Assembly: GCF_014279775.1 (NCBI RefSeq) | Contig: NZ_CP047961.1 | Location: forward strand, 310,001-374,000 | DNA length: 64,000 nucleotides | Source: Synechococcus sp. PROS-9-1 | GTDB taxonomy: Bacteria > Cyanobacteriota > Cyanobacteriia > PCC-6307 > Cyanobiaceae | Reading direction: 5' to 3' | Part shown: positions 28,380 through 38,731 of the stretch, one piece after another | Position numbering within the stretch: the first letter of the stretch is position 1 | Layout: each line of letters starts with the position of its first letter | Program-made: the position numbers and the translations under genes | Notes under the pieces: model-generated | Told to the model about the DNA's origin: nothing | What the model saw: the letters and a program-made list of their open reading frames with translations, nothing else | The model's database searches: none

Positions 28380-31286
28380 CTAGCGCCGTTCCAGTACGGA
28401 CACGCATCGACCGCACAAGCTGGGGTGATCACTGTGCTGACCGATGTCGCTTTCATAGTGCCAACAGCGCTCACACTTCTCTCCTCGAGATAGGGCCACT
28501 TCGATGACGGCGAGCTCGTTGTCATCACTGGCCAGCAATTCGGCCCAGGGCTCGCCTCCAATCTGCAACTGGGAGACGAGTAGCCAGTCGCGAAGGCCAT
28601 CCACCTCTTGCTCCCCCTTGCTTTGGAGCCAGTGGAGGGCGTCTTGAAGCGTGGAGGTGCGCGCTTCGATGCGGACGGCCGCTTCAAGCGATGCTCCGAG
28701 CTTGCGCTTGCTTCGGCATTCTTCCAGCACTTTGTTCACCGCTGCGCGCAGCTCGCGAAGCTCCTGCATGGGGGCTTGAAGGCTTTCATCGCGCCACTCC
28801 TCTGGCACGGAGGGCCAGCCACTCAGAAACACCGACTCAGTCCCGGTGGGATAGGGGATGTTCTGCCAGATGTCTTCCGCCATGTGGCAGAGCACGGGGG
28901 CGATGGCCGCGGCCAGGCGTTCGATGATCAGGGCCATCACGGTTTGGCAGCTGCGCCGACGCTTGTCGTTGGGTGCGCTGACGTACAGCCGGTCTTTGGC
29001 AATGTCGAGATAAAAGTTCGATAGATCGGCGACGCAGAAGTTCTGCAGCAACTGGAAGAAGCGAAAGAACTCATAGCGTTCAAACGCCTCACTGATCTGG
29101 TCGAGCACGGTTGCGGTGCGCTGCAACATCCAGCGATCGAGCAACGGCAAATCGCTGATGGCGATCGCATCACGACTTGGGACGAAGTCGTGCAGATTGC
29201 CCAGCAGGTAGCGCGAGGTGTTGCGCACTTTGCGGTAGACGTCTGAAAGCTGCCGCAGGATGCCAGCACCGATCGGCACGTCTGCCGAATAATCCACAGA
29301 ACTCACCCATAGGCGGAGCACATCGGCGCCGTAGGCGGGCTCTTGCTTTTGGTTTTTACCGCCTTCGATGATCACCATCGGGTCCACAACATTGCCCAGT
29401 GATTTGCTCATCTTTCGGCCTTTCTCATCCAAGGCAAAGCCATGGGTGAGCACGGTCCGGTAGGGCGCTGTGCCATTGACGGCTACCGAGGTCAACAAGG
29501 AGGACTGGAACCAGCCGCGATGCTGATCTGATCCCTCTAGATAAAGATCTGCGGGGTAGCTGAGACCGTCGCGTTGGCTCGATACAGAGGCCCAGCTGGA
29601 GCCGGAATCGAACCACACATCCATGGTGTCGGTGCCCTTACGCCAGAGATGCGCTTCTGCGCTGTGGCTGGAAGGGAGCAGATCAACCTCGTCTTTCTCC
29701 CACCAAATGTCGGCTCCGTGTTCGGCGATCAGTGCTTTGACATGGGCAATGGAGTCTGCATTGAGCAGCACGTCGCCGGTTTCACGCTGGTAAAACACTG
29801 GAATGGGGACACCCCAGGTTCGCTGCCGCGAGATACACCAATCGCCCCTTTCGGACACCATCGATTCAATCCTGTTCCGGCCAGATGCCGGCAGCCATTG
29901 CACGCCATCGATGGCCGTTAGCGCCTCAGTGCGGAAGCCTTCAACAGAGGCAAACCACTGTTCCGTTGCTCTGAAGATCGTGGGTTTTTTCGTGCGCCAG
30001 TCGTAGGGATAGCGATGGCTGTAGTTCTCTTGCAGGAGCAGCGAACCGGAGTCCTCGAGCGCCGTGATGATCACGGCATTGGCATCTTTGAGCACGTTCA
30101 AGCCTTCGAATCGGCCTGCCTCTGCGGTGAGGGTTCCAGCTTCATCCACTGGGCAGAGCACGGGCAGCCCATGCTTGCGCCCGGTATTGAAGTCATCGAC
30201 GCCATGGCCTGGCGCCGTGTGCACCAAGCCCGTACCTGATTCAGTGGTGATGTACTCCCCACCAACAACGATCGGGCTGCGGCGCTCGAGCAGGGGGTGG
30301 CTGTAGGTGATGCCAGCAAGATCGACCCCTTTCACGGTGGCTTTGGCTTGAAGAGGGCGTTCAAGCTTGGAGGCGATGGAGTCGCAGAGTTCGGCTGCCA
30401 CGATCAGAAGCCGCCCGTTGCCGTCATCCGCCAGGCAGTAGTCGAGGCGATCGTTGACCGACACAGCCAGGTTGGCGGGCAGGGTCCAGGGGGTGGTGGT
30501 CCAGATCGCCACCTGTAGGCACTCACTTAAGGCGTTGCTATCAGCGGGTACGTCCAAGCCCTGCTCCTTGAGCTTGCTGCGTAGGCCTGCAGGGAGATCA
30601 ACAACAGGAAATCCCACGTAGACACTGGGGCTGGTGTGTCCATCGGGATATTCCAGTTCGGCTTCGGCCAGGGCAGTGCGTGAGCTAGGGCTCCAGTGCA
30701 CTGGTTTGAGCCCTCGGTAGATGTGGCCCTTCAGCGCCATCGTTCCAAAGACGTCGATCTGAGCGGCTTCATAGTCCTTTTGAAGCGTGAGATAGGGGTG
30801 ATCCCAGTCACCCCAGATGCCCCAGCGCTTAAAGCCGGCCATTTGGCCTGCAACTTGCTTTTGGGCGTAGACCGCAGCCTTTTTGCGCAACTTGATCGGG
30901 GTGAGCGCTTGACGCTGTTCCTGGCTCATGGCCTGGAGCACTTTGAGCTCGATCGGTAGACCATGGCAGTCCCAGCCAGGGACGAAACGCACCTTCCGGC
31001 CTTGCATCAGTCGATGCTTATTGATGATGTCCTTGAGCACTTTGTTCAAGGCGTGGCCCATGTGCAGGGCGCCGTTGGCATATGGGGGCCCGTCATGCAG
31101 GGTGAACATCGGGCCGGGATTGTTGCGTCCCAGATCCAGGTCAATGCCTTTCTCTTTCCAGAAGGCCTGGAGTTCTGGTTCGCGGTGGATGGCATTGGCA
31201 CGCATGCCAAACGCCGTCTCCAGCAGGTTGAGGGTGTCTTTATAGGACGGGCGCTGATTAGCGTCCTGGCCTGTCTGCTGGGTCAC
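28380..31286 (-). CDS. ileS: Isoleucyl-tRNA synthetase
   Basis: About 968 residues. Class I synthetase: HIGH-type [19 protein letters not shown], editing domain with the [14 protein letters not shown] motif, KMSKS motif in [10 protein letters not shown] and a C-terminal zinc finger (KCERCWHYE ... CGRCVSVLE). GTG 31286 ([20 protein letters not shown]) is chosen because homologues begin just before SYKDTLNLL; an upstream ATG at 31391 would overlap the Ycf66 gene by 80 bases. Confidence 0.95.
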   Translation of the reverse strand: MTQQTGQDANQRPSYKDTLNLLETAFGMRANAIHREPELQAFWKEKGIDLDLGRNNPGPMFTLHDGPPYANGALHMGHALNKVLKDIINKHRLMQGRKVRFVPGWDCHGLPIELKVLQAMSQEQRQALTPIKLRKKAAVYAQKQVAGQMAGFKRWGIWGDWDHPYLTLQKDYEAAQIDVFGTMALKGHIYRGLKPVHWSPSSRTALAEAELEYPDGHTSPSVYVGFPVVDLPAGLRSKLKEQGLDVPADSNALSECLQVAIWTTTPWTLPANLAVSVNDRLDYCLADDGNGRLLIVAAELCDSIASKLERPLQAKATVKGVDLAGITYSHPLLERRSPIVVGGEYITTESGTGLVHTAPGHGVDDFNTGRKHGLPVLCPVDEAGTLTAEAGRFEGLNVLKDANAVIITALEDSGSLLLQENYSHRYPYDWRTKKPTIFRATEQWFASVEGFRTEALTAIDGVQWLPASGRNRIESMVSERGDWCISRQRTWGVPIPVFYQRETGDVLLNADSIAHVKALIAEHGADIWWEKDEVDLLPSSHSAEAHLWRKGTDTMDVWFDSGSSWASVSSQRDGLSYPADLYLEGSDQHRGWFQSSLLTSVAVNGTAPYRTVLTHGFALDEKGRKMSKSLGNVVDPMVIIEGGKNQKQEPAYGADVLRLWVSSVDYSADVPIGAGILRQLSDVYRKVRNTSRYLLGNLHDFVPSRDAIAISDLPLLDRWMLQRTATVLDQISEAFERYEFFRFFQLLQNFCVADLSNFYLDIAKDRLYVSAPNDKRRRSCQTVMALIIERLAAAIAPVLCHMAEDIWQNIPYPTGTESVFLSGWPSVPEEWRDESLQAPMQELRELRAAVNKVLEECRSKRKLGASLEAAVRIEARTSTLQDALHWLQSKGEQEVDGLRDWLLVSQLQIGGEPWAELLASDDNELAVIEVALSRGEKCERCWHYESDIGQHSDHPSLCGRCVSVLERR

Positions 31287-31311
31287 GTTGGCGCTGCAGC
31301 AAAGGGGATTA

Positions 31312-32034
31312 TCAGTCTTCGTCGGTGCGTGCTGCTTCGGAGGCTGTGTTTGAGGCTGTGTCGATGGCGGTGTCAACACTTCCGTCATCAATGCTTTCCG
31401 TGCTCATTTCAGCCTTGGTTTCAGCTTGGGATTCATCGCTGCTGGACGTAGAACTCACCTTTTGAGTTTCCAGAGATGGTTCTGGGCTGTCTGGACGGAC
31501 CCAGCGCTTCTTGCGTTGTTTTTTGGTGTCTGGCGTTTCAGCTTTGGCGTCCTTGTCGTTGCTGGCCTCACTGCTCTCACTGCTGGGAGGAGTGTCTAGA
31601 TCTGCGTCCTTGGATGGCTGCTCAGGTCGCACCCACAGTTTGTTGGTTCCGGTTTTAGCGTCCGGCTTCAGGCTTTTGAGCGTGTCAGTGGTTGCGCTTA
31701 CAAGGCTGGCCAAGACGGTGGTGAGTTGTTGAAGGCTCGTGGTCCAGCGTTCTCGGGAGCCGAGTCTTTGCCGCTCCTCCACGCTGAGTTGTTGCCAGCG
31801 GGCTTGCCCTACTTCTGCTCCTAGGCGGCTGATTAGCAAACCAGCGCAGGCCACCCCCAGCATGGGAGCGCCTCGTAATCGATCACTGCTGGTCACGAGG
31901 ACCAGCCCAAGCAGGAGGACGACCGCTCCCCAGGCGCCATCGCGGGGCCGACTGAGTTCAGTGGCGAGCAGTGGCAGCAGCAGAACTGCAAGACCCGCCA
32001 GCAAACAGAGGTCTCCAGTGAGAGTGGCCAGCAT
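31312..32034 (-). CDS. Ycf66 family protein with disordered acidic tail
   Basis: About 240 residues from ATG 32034 (or 32064). Two membrane helices ([19 protein letters not shown] and [17 protein letters not shown]) with the [19 protein letters not shown] region match Ycf66 as known in cyanobacteria and plastids. After about residue 120 the protein becomes a low-complexity, acidic tail with two copies of WVRPxxP (LWVRPEQP and RWVRPDSP). Longer in-frame starts would read through the tRNA-Leu gene on the other strand and are rejected. Function unknown. Confidence 0.8.
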   Translation of the reverse strand: MLATLTGDLCLLAGLAVLLLPLLATELSRPRDGAWGAVVLLLGLVLVTSSDRLRGAPMLGVACAGLLISRLGAEVGQARWQQLSVEERQRLGSRERWTTSLQQLTTVLASLVSATTDTLKSLKPDAKTGTNKLWVRPEQPSKDADLDTPPSSESSEASNDKDAKAETPDTKKQRKKRWVRPDSPEPSLETQKVSSTSSSDESQAETKAEMSTESIDDGSVDTAIDTASNTASEAARTDED

Positions 32035-32092
32035 CGGGGAATCGAGTGTCGACGTTGCTCCCATTCTGCGTCGATGTATAGGATTCGCTTCT

Positions 32093-32174
32093 GCCCATCT
32101 GGCGGAATTGGTAGACGCGCTGGTTTTAGGTACCAGTGACTTCGGTTGTGCGAGTTCAAGTCTCGCGGTGGGCA
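32093..32174 (+). tRNA. trnL-UAG: tRNA-Leu (anticodon UAG)
   Basis: 82 bases with acceptor GCCCATC pairing GGTGGGC (one G-U), D-arm with TGGCGGAATTGGTAGACGC, anticodon stem CTGGT / ACCAG around loop TTTAGGT (anticodon TAG), a class II variable arm TGACTTCGGTTGT and T-arm CGAGTTCAAGTCTCG. The discriminator base is A and CCA is not encoded. Reads CUN leucine codons. Lies antisense to the long 5' extension of the Ycf66 frame. Confidence 0.95.
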
Positions 32175-32228
32175 TTCCTTTTCCTAGATTGGTGTTGCAT
32201 GTAGCAGCGGCAACACAGGAATCTTTCG

Positions 32229-33248
32229 ATGACTCAGGCACTCGCACAACCGGAGAGCTCGGGATTGACCCCCAGGCTTCGGTCAGTGCCTAAGGAGTTT
32301 GTGGATCCACCGTCTGTATGGAACCCAACCGTTGGCCTGTTTTTAGGCGGGTACGGCTTAGCAGCCTTGACTATTTGGGGCTGGTTTGTTGGTGGTTGGC
32401 CGTTGCCATTGCTCTTGATTTCCGGATTCTTAGCGCTTCATTTGGAGGGCACCGTTGTTCACGATGCCTGTCACAACGCTGCTCATCCGATCCCCTGGAT
32501 CAACCAAGCGATGGGGCATGGTTCAGCCTTGCTATTGGGATTTAGTTTTCCTGTTTTTACGCGAGTGCACTTGCAACATCATTCCCATGTGAATGATCCA
32601 AAAAATGATCCTGATCACATCGTTAGTACGTTTGGTCCTCTCTGGTTAATTGCTCCAAGGTTTTTTTATCACGAGTTTTTCTTCTTTCAGCGCAAGCTCT
32701 GGAAGCGTTGGGAGTTGATGCAGTGGGGATTCGAACGAGCAATCTTCTTTACGATCATTGCTGCAGCAATTCGATTCGACTTTCTGCCTTTTATTTTTAA
32801 TTGTTGGTTTGCACCCGCGCTCATGGTGGGGGTCACGCTTGGTCTGTTTTTTGATTACCTGCCCCATAGACCATTTTTATCGAGGAATCGCTGGCAAAAC
32901 GCTCGTGTGTATCCGGGCCGTACGATGAATTGGTTGATTATGGGCCAAAATTATCATTTAGTGCACCATCTTTGGCCCTCTATTCCATGGTTTGAATACA
33001 AGCCCGCCTATGAGGCAACCAAGCCTCTTCTTGATGCAAAAGAATCACCACAGAGGCTGGGAATCTTTGAAACTCGCTCTGATGTTGTCAATTTCTTCTA
33101 TGACATTCTGATTGGAGTTCGTAGTCACAAGCCAAGGGGCAGCAAGATGCGACCGATCGCCAAACTTTTGCCGAGCAGGCGTCTGAGGCGTGGCTGGCTT
33201 TCGTTGTTACGGCGGACAGCCGTTACTCCGGCACGCCAGCGTTTCTAG
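32229..33248 (+). CDS. crtR: Beta-carotene hydroxylase
   Basis: 339 residues of the membrane fatty-acid-hydroxylase/desaturase type. Three histidine boxes that hold the di-iron centre: HDACHNAAH (near residue 78), HLQHHSHVNDP (near 115) and NYHLVHHLWPS (near 240). CrtR turns beta-carotene into zeaxanthin, the main photoprotective xanthophyll of marine Synechococcus. Several hydrophobic helices between the boxes. Starts 55 bases after tRNA-Leu. Confidence 0.93.
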   Translation: MTQALAQPESSGLTPRLRSVPKEFVDPPSVWNPTVGLFLGGYGLAALTIWGWFVGGWPLPLLLISGFLALHLEGTVVHDACHNAAHPIPWINQAMGHGSALLLGFSFPVFTRVHLQHHSHVNDPKNDPDHIVSTFGPLWLIAPRFFYHEFFFFQRKLWKRWELMQWGFERAIFFTIIAAAIRFDFLPFIFNCWFAPALMVGVTLGLFFDYLPHRPFLSRNRWQNARVYPGRTMNWLIMGQNYHLVHHLWPSIPWFEYKPAYEATKPLLDAKESPQRLGIFETRSDVVNFFYDILIGVRSHKPRGSKMRPIAKLLPSRRLRRGWLSLLRRTAVTPARQRF

Positions 33249-33287
33249 ATCGTAACGCCAACGTGCCGCTTTCGATGCGTTAATTGC

Positions 33288-33581
33288 CTAGTCCGCGAGG
33301 ATCTTGGGAACCCTGAAGAAGTCCCCTTCCCGTTGCGGGGCTTGATCTAAGAGTTCCTGGCGCACATCTGTATCAACAACAATGTCCTCACGCGTTGCAT
33401 TGACCACTTCCACAGCACGTGTTGTAGGTAAAACCCCATCGGTCTCCACCGCTTGAAGCTGATCCACGTAATCGAGAATTCGCTCAAGTTGCCCGGTATA
33501 GGTGGCGATGGTGTCTTCAGGGAGGTCAAGGCGGGCAAGTTTGGCCACCTTGCGAACGTCGTCGGCGGTGATCTTGCTCAT
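33288..33581 (-). CDS. gatC: Aspartyl/glutamyl-tRNA amidotransferase subunit C
   Basis: 97 residues. The N-terminal helix [20 protein letters not shown] and the C-terminal [32 protein letters not shown] match GatC, the small subunit stabilising GatA in the GatCAB amidotransferase that makes Gln-tRNA from Glu-tRNA. Its ATG overlaps the stop of the upstream creatininase-family gene (ATGA), so the two are coupled. Converges on crtR. Confidence 0.95.
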   Translation of the reverse strand: MSKITADDVRKVAKLARLDLPEDTIATYTGQLERILDYVDQLQAVETDGVLPTTRAVEVVNATREDIVVDTDVRQELLDQAPQREGDFFRVPKILAD

Positions 33582-34366
33582 GCAGCGGAGAGAAAGGTTT
33601 CAAGATCTTCGCGCAGTGCCGTGACCGCCGTATCCAGCAACCCCGCTCCATGTTCTGCCGTGGCGAGATAGGGGTGAGAGCCCATGCGGCCATCGGGATA
33701 ACGTCTGCGAAAATCGGCTGGGCCGTGAATCGCTCCGCATGGGGCGGGGTCAGGTAGGGGCCTTTGCTTGGCGATCAGGCTGTCGTGAAGGTGGAGGGTG
33801 ACGGCGATCTCGCTGGGGGTGGCATGTTGGCCTTCGCGATCGCCATAGAGCTCTCGGGCTTGGCGCATCACAGGTCCTGCCATGAACCAGTTGGAGAGTC
33901 TGCAGCGCAATTTGGATGCCACCGGAAGTCCTCGGCTGGCGGCCGTTCCATAGGCCTGGGCAAAGGCTGCTTTGGTCGTGGCCATGTTGCCTCCGTGGCC
34001 ATTCACCACAAAGATTCGCTCGAACCCATGGGTGGCCAACGACAAGACAAGGTCATGCATCACCGCCATCAGGGTGGCTGGCTGAAGACTCATCGTGCCC
34101 GCGAAGCCGAGATGGTGTTCAGCCATGCCATAGGCCTGAGCTGGGGTGACCAGCACGCCACTGCTGCGACCGAGCTCAAGCGCCACAGCTTCTGCTGTGA
34201 GGGCATCAGTCCCAATCGCACCTGTGGGTCCATGTTGTTCTGTGGAACCCAACGGAATGATGATTCCTTTGCAGCTGTTCAGATAGGCCTCAACATCGGG
34301 CCAACTCTGCAGAGCCAAACGAATGGCTTCGGTGTTGGCTGTGGGGCCAGGAAGGGTGGCGTTCAT
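33578..34366 (-). CDS. Creatininase family protein
   Basis: 262 residues. Metal-binding motifs of the creatininase/formamidase-like fold: [20 protein letters not shown] near residue 40 (Glu and His ligands) and [16 protein letters not shown] near residue 125, plus a late Glu/His region ([14 protein letters not shown]). Family members act as amidohydrolases on creatinine or on cofactor intermediates (e.g. MftE in mycofactocin, and FAPy deformylases in riboflavin-type pathways). Substrate here is unknown. It overlaps gatC. Confidence 0.85.
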   Translation of the reverse strand: MNATLPGPTANTEAIRLALQSWPDVEAYLNSCKGIIIPLGSTEQHGPTGAIGTDALTAEAVALELGRSSGVLVTPAQAYGMAEHHLGFAGTMSLQPATLMAVMHDLVLSLATHGFERIFVVNGHGGNMATTKAAFAQAYGTAASRGLPVASKLRCRLSNWFMAGPVMRQARELYGDREGQHATPSEIAVTLHLHDSLIAKQRPLPDPAPCGAIHGPADFRRRYPDGRMGSHPYLATAEHGAGLLDTAVTALREDLETFLSAA

Positions 34367-34407
34367 GCCATCTCGATCAGTGGCTTGATGATCGCTCAGC
34401 TCGCGCC

Positions 34408-34551
34408 TTAGTGCGCTGTGCCGTTGCCGTCGTACTTGTCGGTGTTGTAGTAGCCGCCTCTAGTACCGAAGTAAAAGGTGGCGATCACGAACAGTCCGCT
34501 GCCAAAGACCAAGACGGTCCCGAGATTGAAGCCGGAGAGGGCGGCGTCCAT
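34408..34551 (-). CDS. Small single-helix protein, possibly NDH-1 subunit NdhP
   Basis: 47 codons, too short for usual gene calling. Translation begins MDAALSGFNLGTVLVFG, runs through one membrane helix, and ends YFGTRGGYYNTDKYDGNGTAH in a tyrosine- and glycine-rich soluble tail (only parts quoted). The size, single helix and such a tail are what I recall for NdhP of the cyanobacterial NDH-1 complex, but I cannot confirm the match. The start codon and coding pattern are convincing; the name is tentative. Confidence 0.6.
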   Translation of the reverse strand: MDAALSGFNLGTVLVFGSGLFVIATFYFGTRGGYYNTDKYDGNGTAH

Positions 34552-34638
34552 GCTTAGTAGGTCACTACATAGATCATGCCAAGGTCTTACAAGCTGAGTC
34601 GCCTTGGTGAGCTGATCGTCACCGGAGTAGCGCTGATC

Positions 34639-35385
34639 TCAGGGCATGATCTCCTCGCCGTCTCCCTCAATATCCAACCAATCGCGTAACCAGGCGGTGA
34701 GCCAGATGAAGGGAAGGGTGTCGGCAAAAGCAGCAAGGGCTTTGAACAAATAGCCGCTGGCGATGAAAGCTCCCAGCTGAGGAAGAACCGCTTCTCCAGC
34801 GCGGATGGGCAACACATGGGCGGCGTAGTGGCTGATTAACACCACGGCACTGGTGTCGACCAATTGGCTCACCAAGGTGGAGCCGTTGTTGCGCAGCCAG
34901 AGGGCCTTGCCATTCGTGCGTTTCTTCCAAAAGTGGAACAAACGCACGTCTACAAATTGGGCCGTGAGGTAAGCCACCATCGAGGCTCCGACGGACCCGA
35001 AGGCCAGGCGTTGAATCTCAAAAAATGTGGATTCAGGAGCACCATTGAGCCCTGGCATCAGGCCTCCGAGCCACAGGATTAAAACCACCCATCCATTGAG
35101 CAAGAGACCTACCCACACCACCTGAGTGGCCCTCTCCTCTCCCCAAAGCTCACTGATGAGATCAGTGCATAAAAAGGTCACGGGATAGGGAAGCGCACCC
35201 ACGGCAACCACGATGGGGAAGGACCCGATCTGCCCTAGAGCAAGAAACCGCGTTAGGCCAAGGATGTTCAGCATCCCCAGGGTGCCGAGGAAGAGTCCGG
35301 CCAGCACAAGAAAGACCAGGTCTCGCCTGGCTTGGATGTGGCTTGTGGTGGCTGTGGCTGATGCCGACATGGAGTCGTCGTTCAT
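34639..35385 (-). CDS. VUT family (YhhQ-like) putative queuosine-precursor transporter
   Basis: About 248 residues with six hydrophobic segments. The TFLCTDLISELWGEERA motif and the FDxR-type FVDVRLFHFWKKRTNGKALWLRNNGSTLVSQLVDT region are typical of the VUT/DUF165 family (shown in parts: LCTDLISELWG, SQLVDTSAVV). E. coli YhhQ takes up queuosine precursors. ATG 35385 is preferred; an upstream frame to 35505 would overlap the divergent glycosylase gene. Substrate is inferred only from the family. Confidence 0.85.
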   Translation of the reverse strand: MNDDSMSASATATTSHIQARRDLVFLVLAGLFLGTLGMLNILGLTRFLALGQIGSFPIVVAVGALPYPVTFLCTDLISELWGEERATQVVWVGLLLNGWVVLILWLGGLMPGLNGAPESTFFEIQRLAFGSVGASMVAYLTAQFVDVRLFHFWKKRTNGKALWLRNNGSTLVSQLVDTSAVVLISHYAAHVLPIRAGEAVLPQLGAFIASGYLFKALAAFADTLPFIWLTAWLRDWLDIEGDGEEIMP

Positions 35386-35465
35386 CGTTTGCGTTTTGAC
35401 AGTCTGGTCATTCGGGTTGTGTTGACATGCCATCTGGAGTGGCGTGGTTGGGTTGCCTGCGCTTG

Positions 35466-36161
35466 ATGACAATGGGTCAACCGGATTGCTGTACCCATGG
35501 ATCAATCTCCTCAGTTCCTCCTCTAGCTATCCAACCCATCGCCAAGGATTTCCCAGCACTCAGCCAATCCTTCTTCTGCCGCCCAGCGGAGGTGGTGGGA
35601 TCAGAGCTGGTGGGCTGCAGATTGGTGAAACTCCAGAAGGACGGCAGCTTGCTTTGGGGGGTGATCGTGGAAACGGAGGCATATGCGCAAGACGACCCCG
35701 CTTGTCACGGCTATCGCCGCCGCTCACCGCAAAACGAAACGCTGTTTGGTGAGCCAGGGCGTTTCTATGTCTATGTGAGCTATGGGATCCATCACTGCGT
35801 GAATGTGGTCACCGATCGGAGCGATTGGGCCAATGGGGTGTTGCTTCGCGCTGTTGCTATGCCTGGCGAGCCTGAACGGGTGGGTGCTGGTCCTGGGTTG
35901 CTGTCTCGGCGCTTCGAAATCAGCCGAGGCCATGACAACAGCTCCGCCTGTGGCGAGAATGAACTGTGGTTGGCCCATAGGCCCTCCGTTCTTAACAGCC
36001 CTGAGCTTGTGACCACCACGCGGATCGGAATCTCTCAGGCCCAGGATTTGCCCTGGCGTTGGTACTTGAAGGCCTCCCGCAGCGTGAGCCGGCGTGCCCG
36101 AGGTGACCGGATGCCTGCTTTGAGTCAGGCCTTCATTCCAACCCTGGAGTGCAAGCGATGA
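35466..36161 (+). CDS. 3-methyladenine DNA glycosylase (AAG/MPG family)
   Basis: About 231 residues. Conserved [20 protein letters not shown], then the active-site region [17 protein letters not shown] with the catalytic Glu, and [17 protein letters not shown], all typical of the alkyladenine glycosylase family that removes alkylated purines. Start uncertain: ATGs at 35427, 35466 and 35472 are all in frame before the conserved core. The stop overlaps the pyrB ATG (ATGA), so the genes are coupled. Confidence 0.88.
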   Translation: MTMGQPDCCTHGSISSVPPLAIQPIAKDFPALSQSFFCRPAEVVGSELVGCRLVKLQKDGSLLWGVIVETEAYAQDDPACHGYRRRSPQNETLFGEPGRFYVYVSYGIHHCVNVVTDRSDWANGVLLRAVAMPGEPERVGAGPGLLSRRFEISRGHDNSSACGENELWLAHRPSVLNSPELVTTTRIGISQAQDLPWRWYLKASRSVSRRARGDRMPALSQAFIPTLECKR

Positions 36162-37207
36162 GTGGCTGGTCGCACAGGCATGTTCTCGATTTGGCTGCGT
36201 TCTCGCCTGACGACTACGCCACCGTGCTCGAGCTTGCCCATCGTTTTCGTTCGATGCCAGTCACGGGTGCTCGCAAATTACCGGCATTGCAAGGTCGATT
36301 GGTTGCCACCTTGTTTTTTGAGCCAAGCACGCGCACGCGCAGCAGTTTTGAGCTGGCTGCGAAGCGGTTATCGGCTGATGTCCAGAGTTTTTCCCCGTCC
36401 AGCAGCTCTTTGAGCAAAGGCGAATCTCTGCTCGATACAGCACGCACCTATGTCGCGATGGGTGCTGATGTGTTGGTGATCCGTCATCGCTGCACGGATG
36501 TACCCGCGCAGTTGGCCTCTGAGTTGGATCAAGCAGGCGAGCGCACCGTTGTGCTGAATGGTGGTGATGGTCAGCACAGCCATCCCAGCCAGGGCTTGCT
36601 TGATCTCTATACGCTTGCGCACCATTTCGATCCCCGCCACCCTCATCCCGAAGCATTGCAGGGCAAGCGCATCGCGATTGTTGGCGATGTGCTGCATTCG
36701 CGTGTAGCGCGCTCAAACCTCTGGGCCCTCAGCGCTTGCGGCGCGGATGTGGTGCTTTGCGGGCCGGCCAGTCTCGTGCCCGAGGCCTTTGCTGACTTCT
36801 TAGATGCTCCGCCGCCTGGGCAAGCTTCAGATCCTGTCCGGGAGCGGGGAACGGTGCAGATCAGCCGCAACTTAGATGAATGCTTGTCGGGCGCGGATGC
36901 TGTGATGACCTTGCGCTTACAACAAGAGCGCATGACCGATCACCTGCTTACGAATCTGGATCGCTATCACCGTGACTATGGGCTCACGCATGAGCGGTTG
37001 CGACGCTGCTCTTTTTCAGGCCCTGTGCTGCATCCAGGCCCTGTGAATCGTGGGGTTGAAATGAGCGGTGCCCTTTTGGACGACCGCTCGATCTGCTTGG
37101 TGGAGGATCAAGTCCGCAATGGAATCCCGATCCGCATGGCGTTGCTCTATTTAATGGCGGCGTCTGATCCTGTGGCGGATTCGTCACAGGCATCAGCGCC
37201 ATCCTGA
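36158..37207 (+). CDS. pyrB: Aspartate carbamoyltransferase catalytic subunit
   Basis: 349 residues. Carbamoyl-phosphate site [19 protein letters not shown] near residue 55, [11 protein letters not shown], and [12 protein letters not shown] near residue 140; the C-terminal [11 protein letters not shown] is the aspartate-side loop. It makes carbamoyl-aspartate, the second step of pyrimidine synthesis. ATG 36158 overlaps the preceding stop. The 3' end overlaps the convergent NDH-2 gene by 61 bases, an unusually long coding overlap. Confidence 0.96.
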   Translation: MSGWSHRHVLDLAAFSPDDYATVLELAHRFRSMPVTGARKLPALQGRLVATLFFEPSTRTRSSFELAAKRLSADVQSFSPSSSSLSKGESLLDTARTYVAMGADVLVIRHRCTDVPAQLASELDQAGERTVVLNGGDGQHSHPSQGLLDLYTLAHHFDPRHPHPEALQGKRIAIVGDVLHSRVARSNLWALSACGADVVLCGPASLVPEAFADFLDAPPPGQASDPVRERGTVQISRNLDECLSGADAVMTLRLQQERMTDHLLTNLDRYHRDYGLTHERLRRCSFSGPVLHPGPVNRGVEMSGALLDDRSICLVEDQVRNGIPIRMALLYLMAASDPVADSSQASAPS

Positions 37208-38661
37208 ACAGGAACACCAGAAACGGAACTGGAGTAGTAATCCATGGCTGCTTTGAGTGCCGCATCTGGAGAGGCAATCGAGGGTCCGCTGCCGCTCTTC
37301 ATTGGGAATGGGGAGTCTGCGGAGTCGAGACCAATGTGCTGACTTGGCATGCCTGTGAGCAGCATCGATGAGCGTTGCTGCGACAGAACAGCAAACATCC
37401 ACTTGATCAACAAGGTCCAGCGATTTTCTCGATCGGGCATGAAGGCCAGGTGTGCGGCGGCCCAAACAGCCCAGCCTGGGCTTCCACTGAATTTGAAGCC
37501 ACGCAGATCAGCAACAGCAGCAACACGATCCAGCACGGCCATGCTGCCGAAATCAAACCATTTGAAGTTCGGACGCTGGCTTCCACCCATGATTGCGGCG
37601 ATGTCTTTGCCAACGAAGCCACCAGCTTGTGTTGCTGGGCCGGCCATCCCGGGCAGCGGGTTGCCCGTGGACGTGTGTTTGTAACTGCAGAGATCGCCAA
37701 CCACTCGTATCTCTGGATGGTCTTTCACGCTGAAGTCGGATTCAACAATCACCCTCCCGCCACGATCCAATTCACAATCGATCGACCCTGCAAGGGTCTT
37801 GCCCAGGTGAGACGGTCGCACCCCAGCAGTCCAAATCACTGTTGCGGCTTGAATTGTTTGGTCGCCATCTGGAGTGCCAACGGTGACTTCTCCCGGCTGC
37901 ATGCTCTGAACCCGCCCTTTGAAGAGAGTTTCTACCCCGAGAGACTCAAGAGTCTTTTGAGCAGAGGCCGACAACGACTCAGGCATCGCCCTCAGCAAGC
38001 GATCGCCCGGGTCGATCACGATGATCCTTGAATCATCAGGATTGAGCTGCTTGAACTCACGGCGCATGGCATTGCGCATTAATTCGGAGGTGGCACCTGC
38101 CATCTCACATCCGGTAGGCCCCCCTCCCACAATCACCACGGTTTGAAGGAATTTGCGTGCCGCGGGATCGGGTGTCTGTTCGGCCTGCTCCATCGCCATC
38201 AGCAAGCGGCGACGAATCTCTTGGGCGTGCTCAAGGATTTTCATCGGTGGCGCAAAAGTGCGCCATTCTTCATGGCCGAAATAAGTACTGCCTGAGCCCG
38301 TTGCCAGGATCAAGTGGTCGTAGTTGAGAGTTTTCTCGCCGAAATGGATTTGCTGCTTCTTGGCGTCTAATCCTGTGACTTCTCCCAGCAGGACTTGAAC
38401 GTTGCTCTGCTTTCCCACCAGCTGTCTTAGTGGTGTCGCCACATCGCCAGGGGCTACTAGGCCTGTTGCCACTTGATAAAGAAGCGGTTGGAACAGGTTG
38501 AAATTGCGCTTGTCAATCAAGGTGACGCGCACATCGGCCTGAGCTAGCGCTTTGCAGGCCCGCACTCCAGCAAAGCCTCCTCCCACGATCACCACATGAG
38601 GGGCGTCGCGAAGACGTTCTTCGGGTGGTTCGAGTTCGAGGAAGAAATGCTCAGCAGCCAT
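37147..38661 (-). CDS. Type II NAD(P)H dehydrogenase (NDH-2)
   Basis: 504 residues, a single-subunit flavoprotein passing electrons from NAD(P)H to plastoquinone without pumping protons. FAD site [18 protein letters not shown] (near residue 22), second nucleotide site [19 protein letters not shown] (near residue 175), and [11 protein letters not shown] (FAD contact near 320) are seen. The C-terminal region with an amphipathic pattern likely binds the membrane. After about residue 440 the tail ([13 protein letters not shown]...) is low-complexity; that is the part overlapping pyrB. Which of the ndb paralogues it is cannot be told. Confidence 0.9.
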   Translation of the reverse strand: MAAEHFFLELEPPEERLRDAPHVVIVGGGFAGVRACKALAQADVRVTLIDKRNFNLFQPLLYQVATGLVAPGDVATPLRQLVGKQSNVQVLLGEVTGLDAKKQQIHFGEKTLNYDHLILATGSGSTYFGHEEWRTFAPPMKILEHAQEIRRRLLMAMEQAEQTPDPAARKFLQTVVIVGGGPTGCEMAGATSELMRNAMRREFKQLNPDDSRIIVIDPGDRLLRAMPESLSASAQKTLESLGVETLFKGRVQSMQPGEVTVGTPDGDQTIQAATVIWTAGVRPSHLGKTLAGSIDCELDRGGRVIVESDFSVKDHPEIRVVGDLCSYKHTSTGNPLPGMAGPATQAGGFVGKDIAAIMGGSQRPNFKWFDFGSMAVLDRVAAVADLRGFKFSGSPGWAVWAAAHLAFMPDRENRWTLLIKWMFAVLSQQRSSMLLTGMPSQHIGLDSADSPFPMKSGSGPSIASPDAALKAAMDYYSSSVSGVPVQDGADACDESATGSDAAIK

Positions 38662-38731
38662 ATTCCAACGAACAGCAGATCTAAAGCCAGGCTATGGATC
38701 CCATTCAAGATTGTCTGGATTTAAGAGTGCT

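Noticed and set aside
31287-31391. Longer ileS start at ATG 31391
   Set aside because: It would overlap the Ycf66 gene by 80 bases and add a low-complexity T/P/Q stretch not expected in the family; GTG 31286 gives the normal start.
32035-32247. Long 5' extension of the Ycf66 frame to 32247
   Set aside because: It runs antisense through tRNA-Leu and loses similarity; starts at 32034 or 32064 are better.
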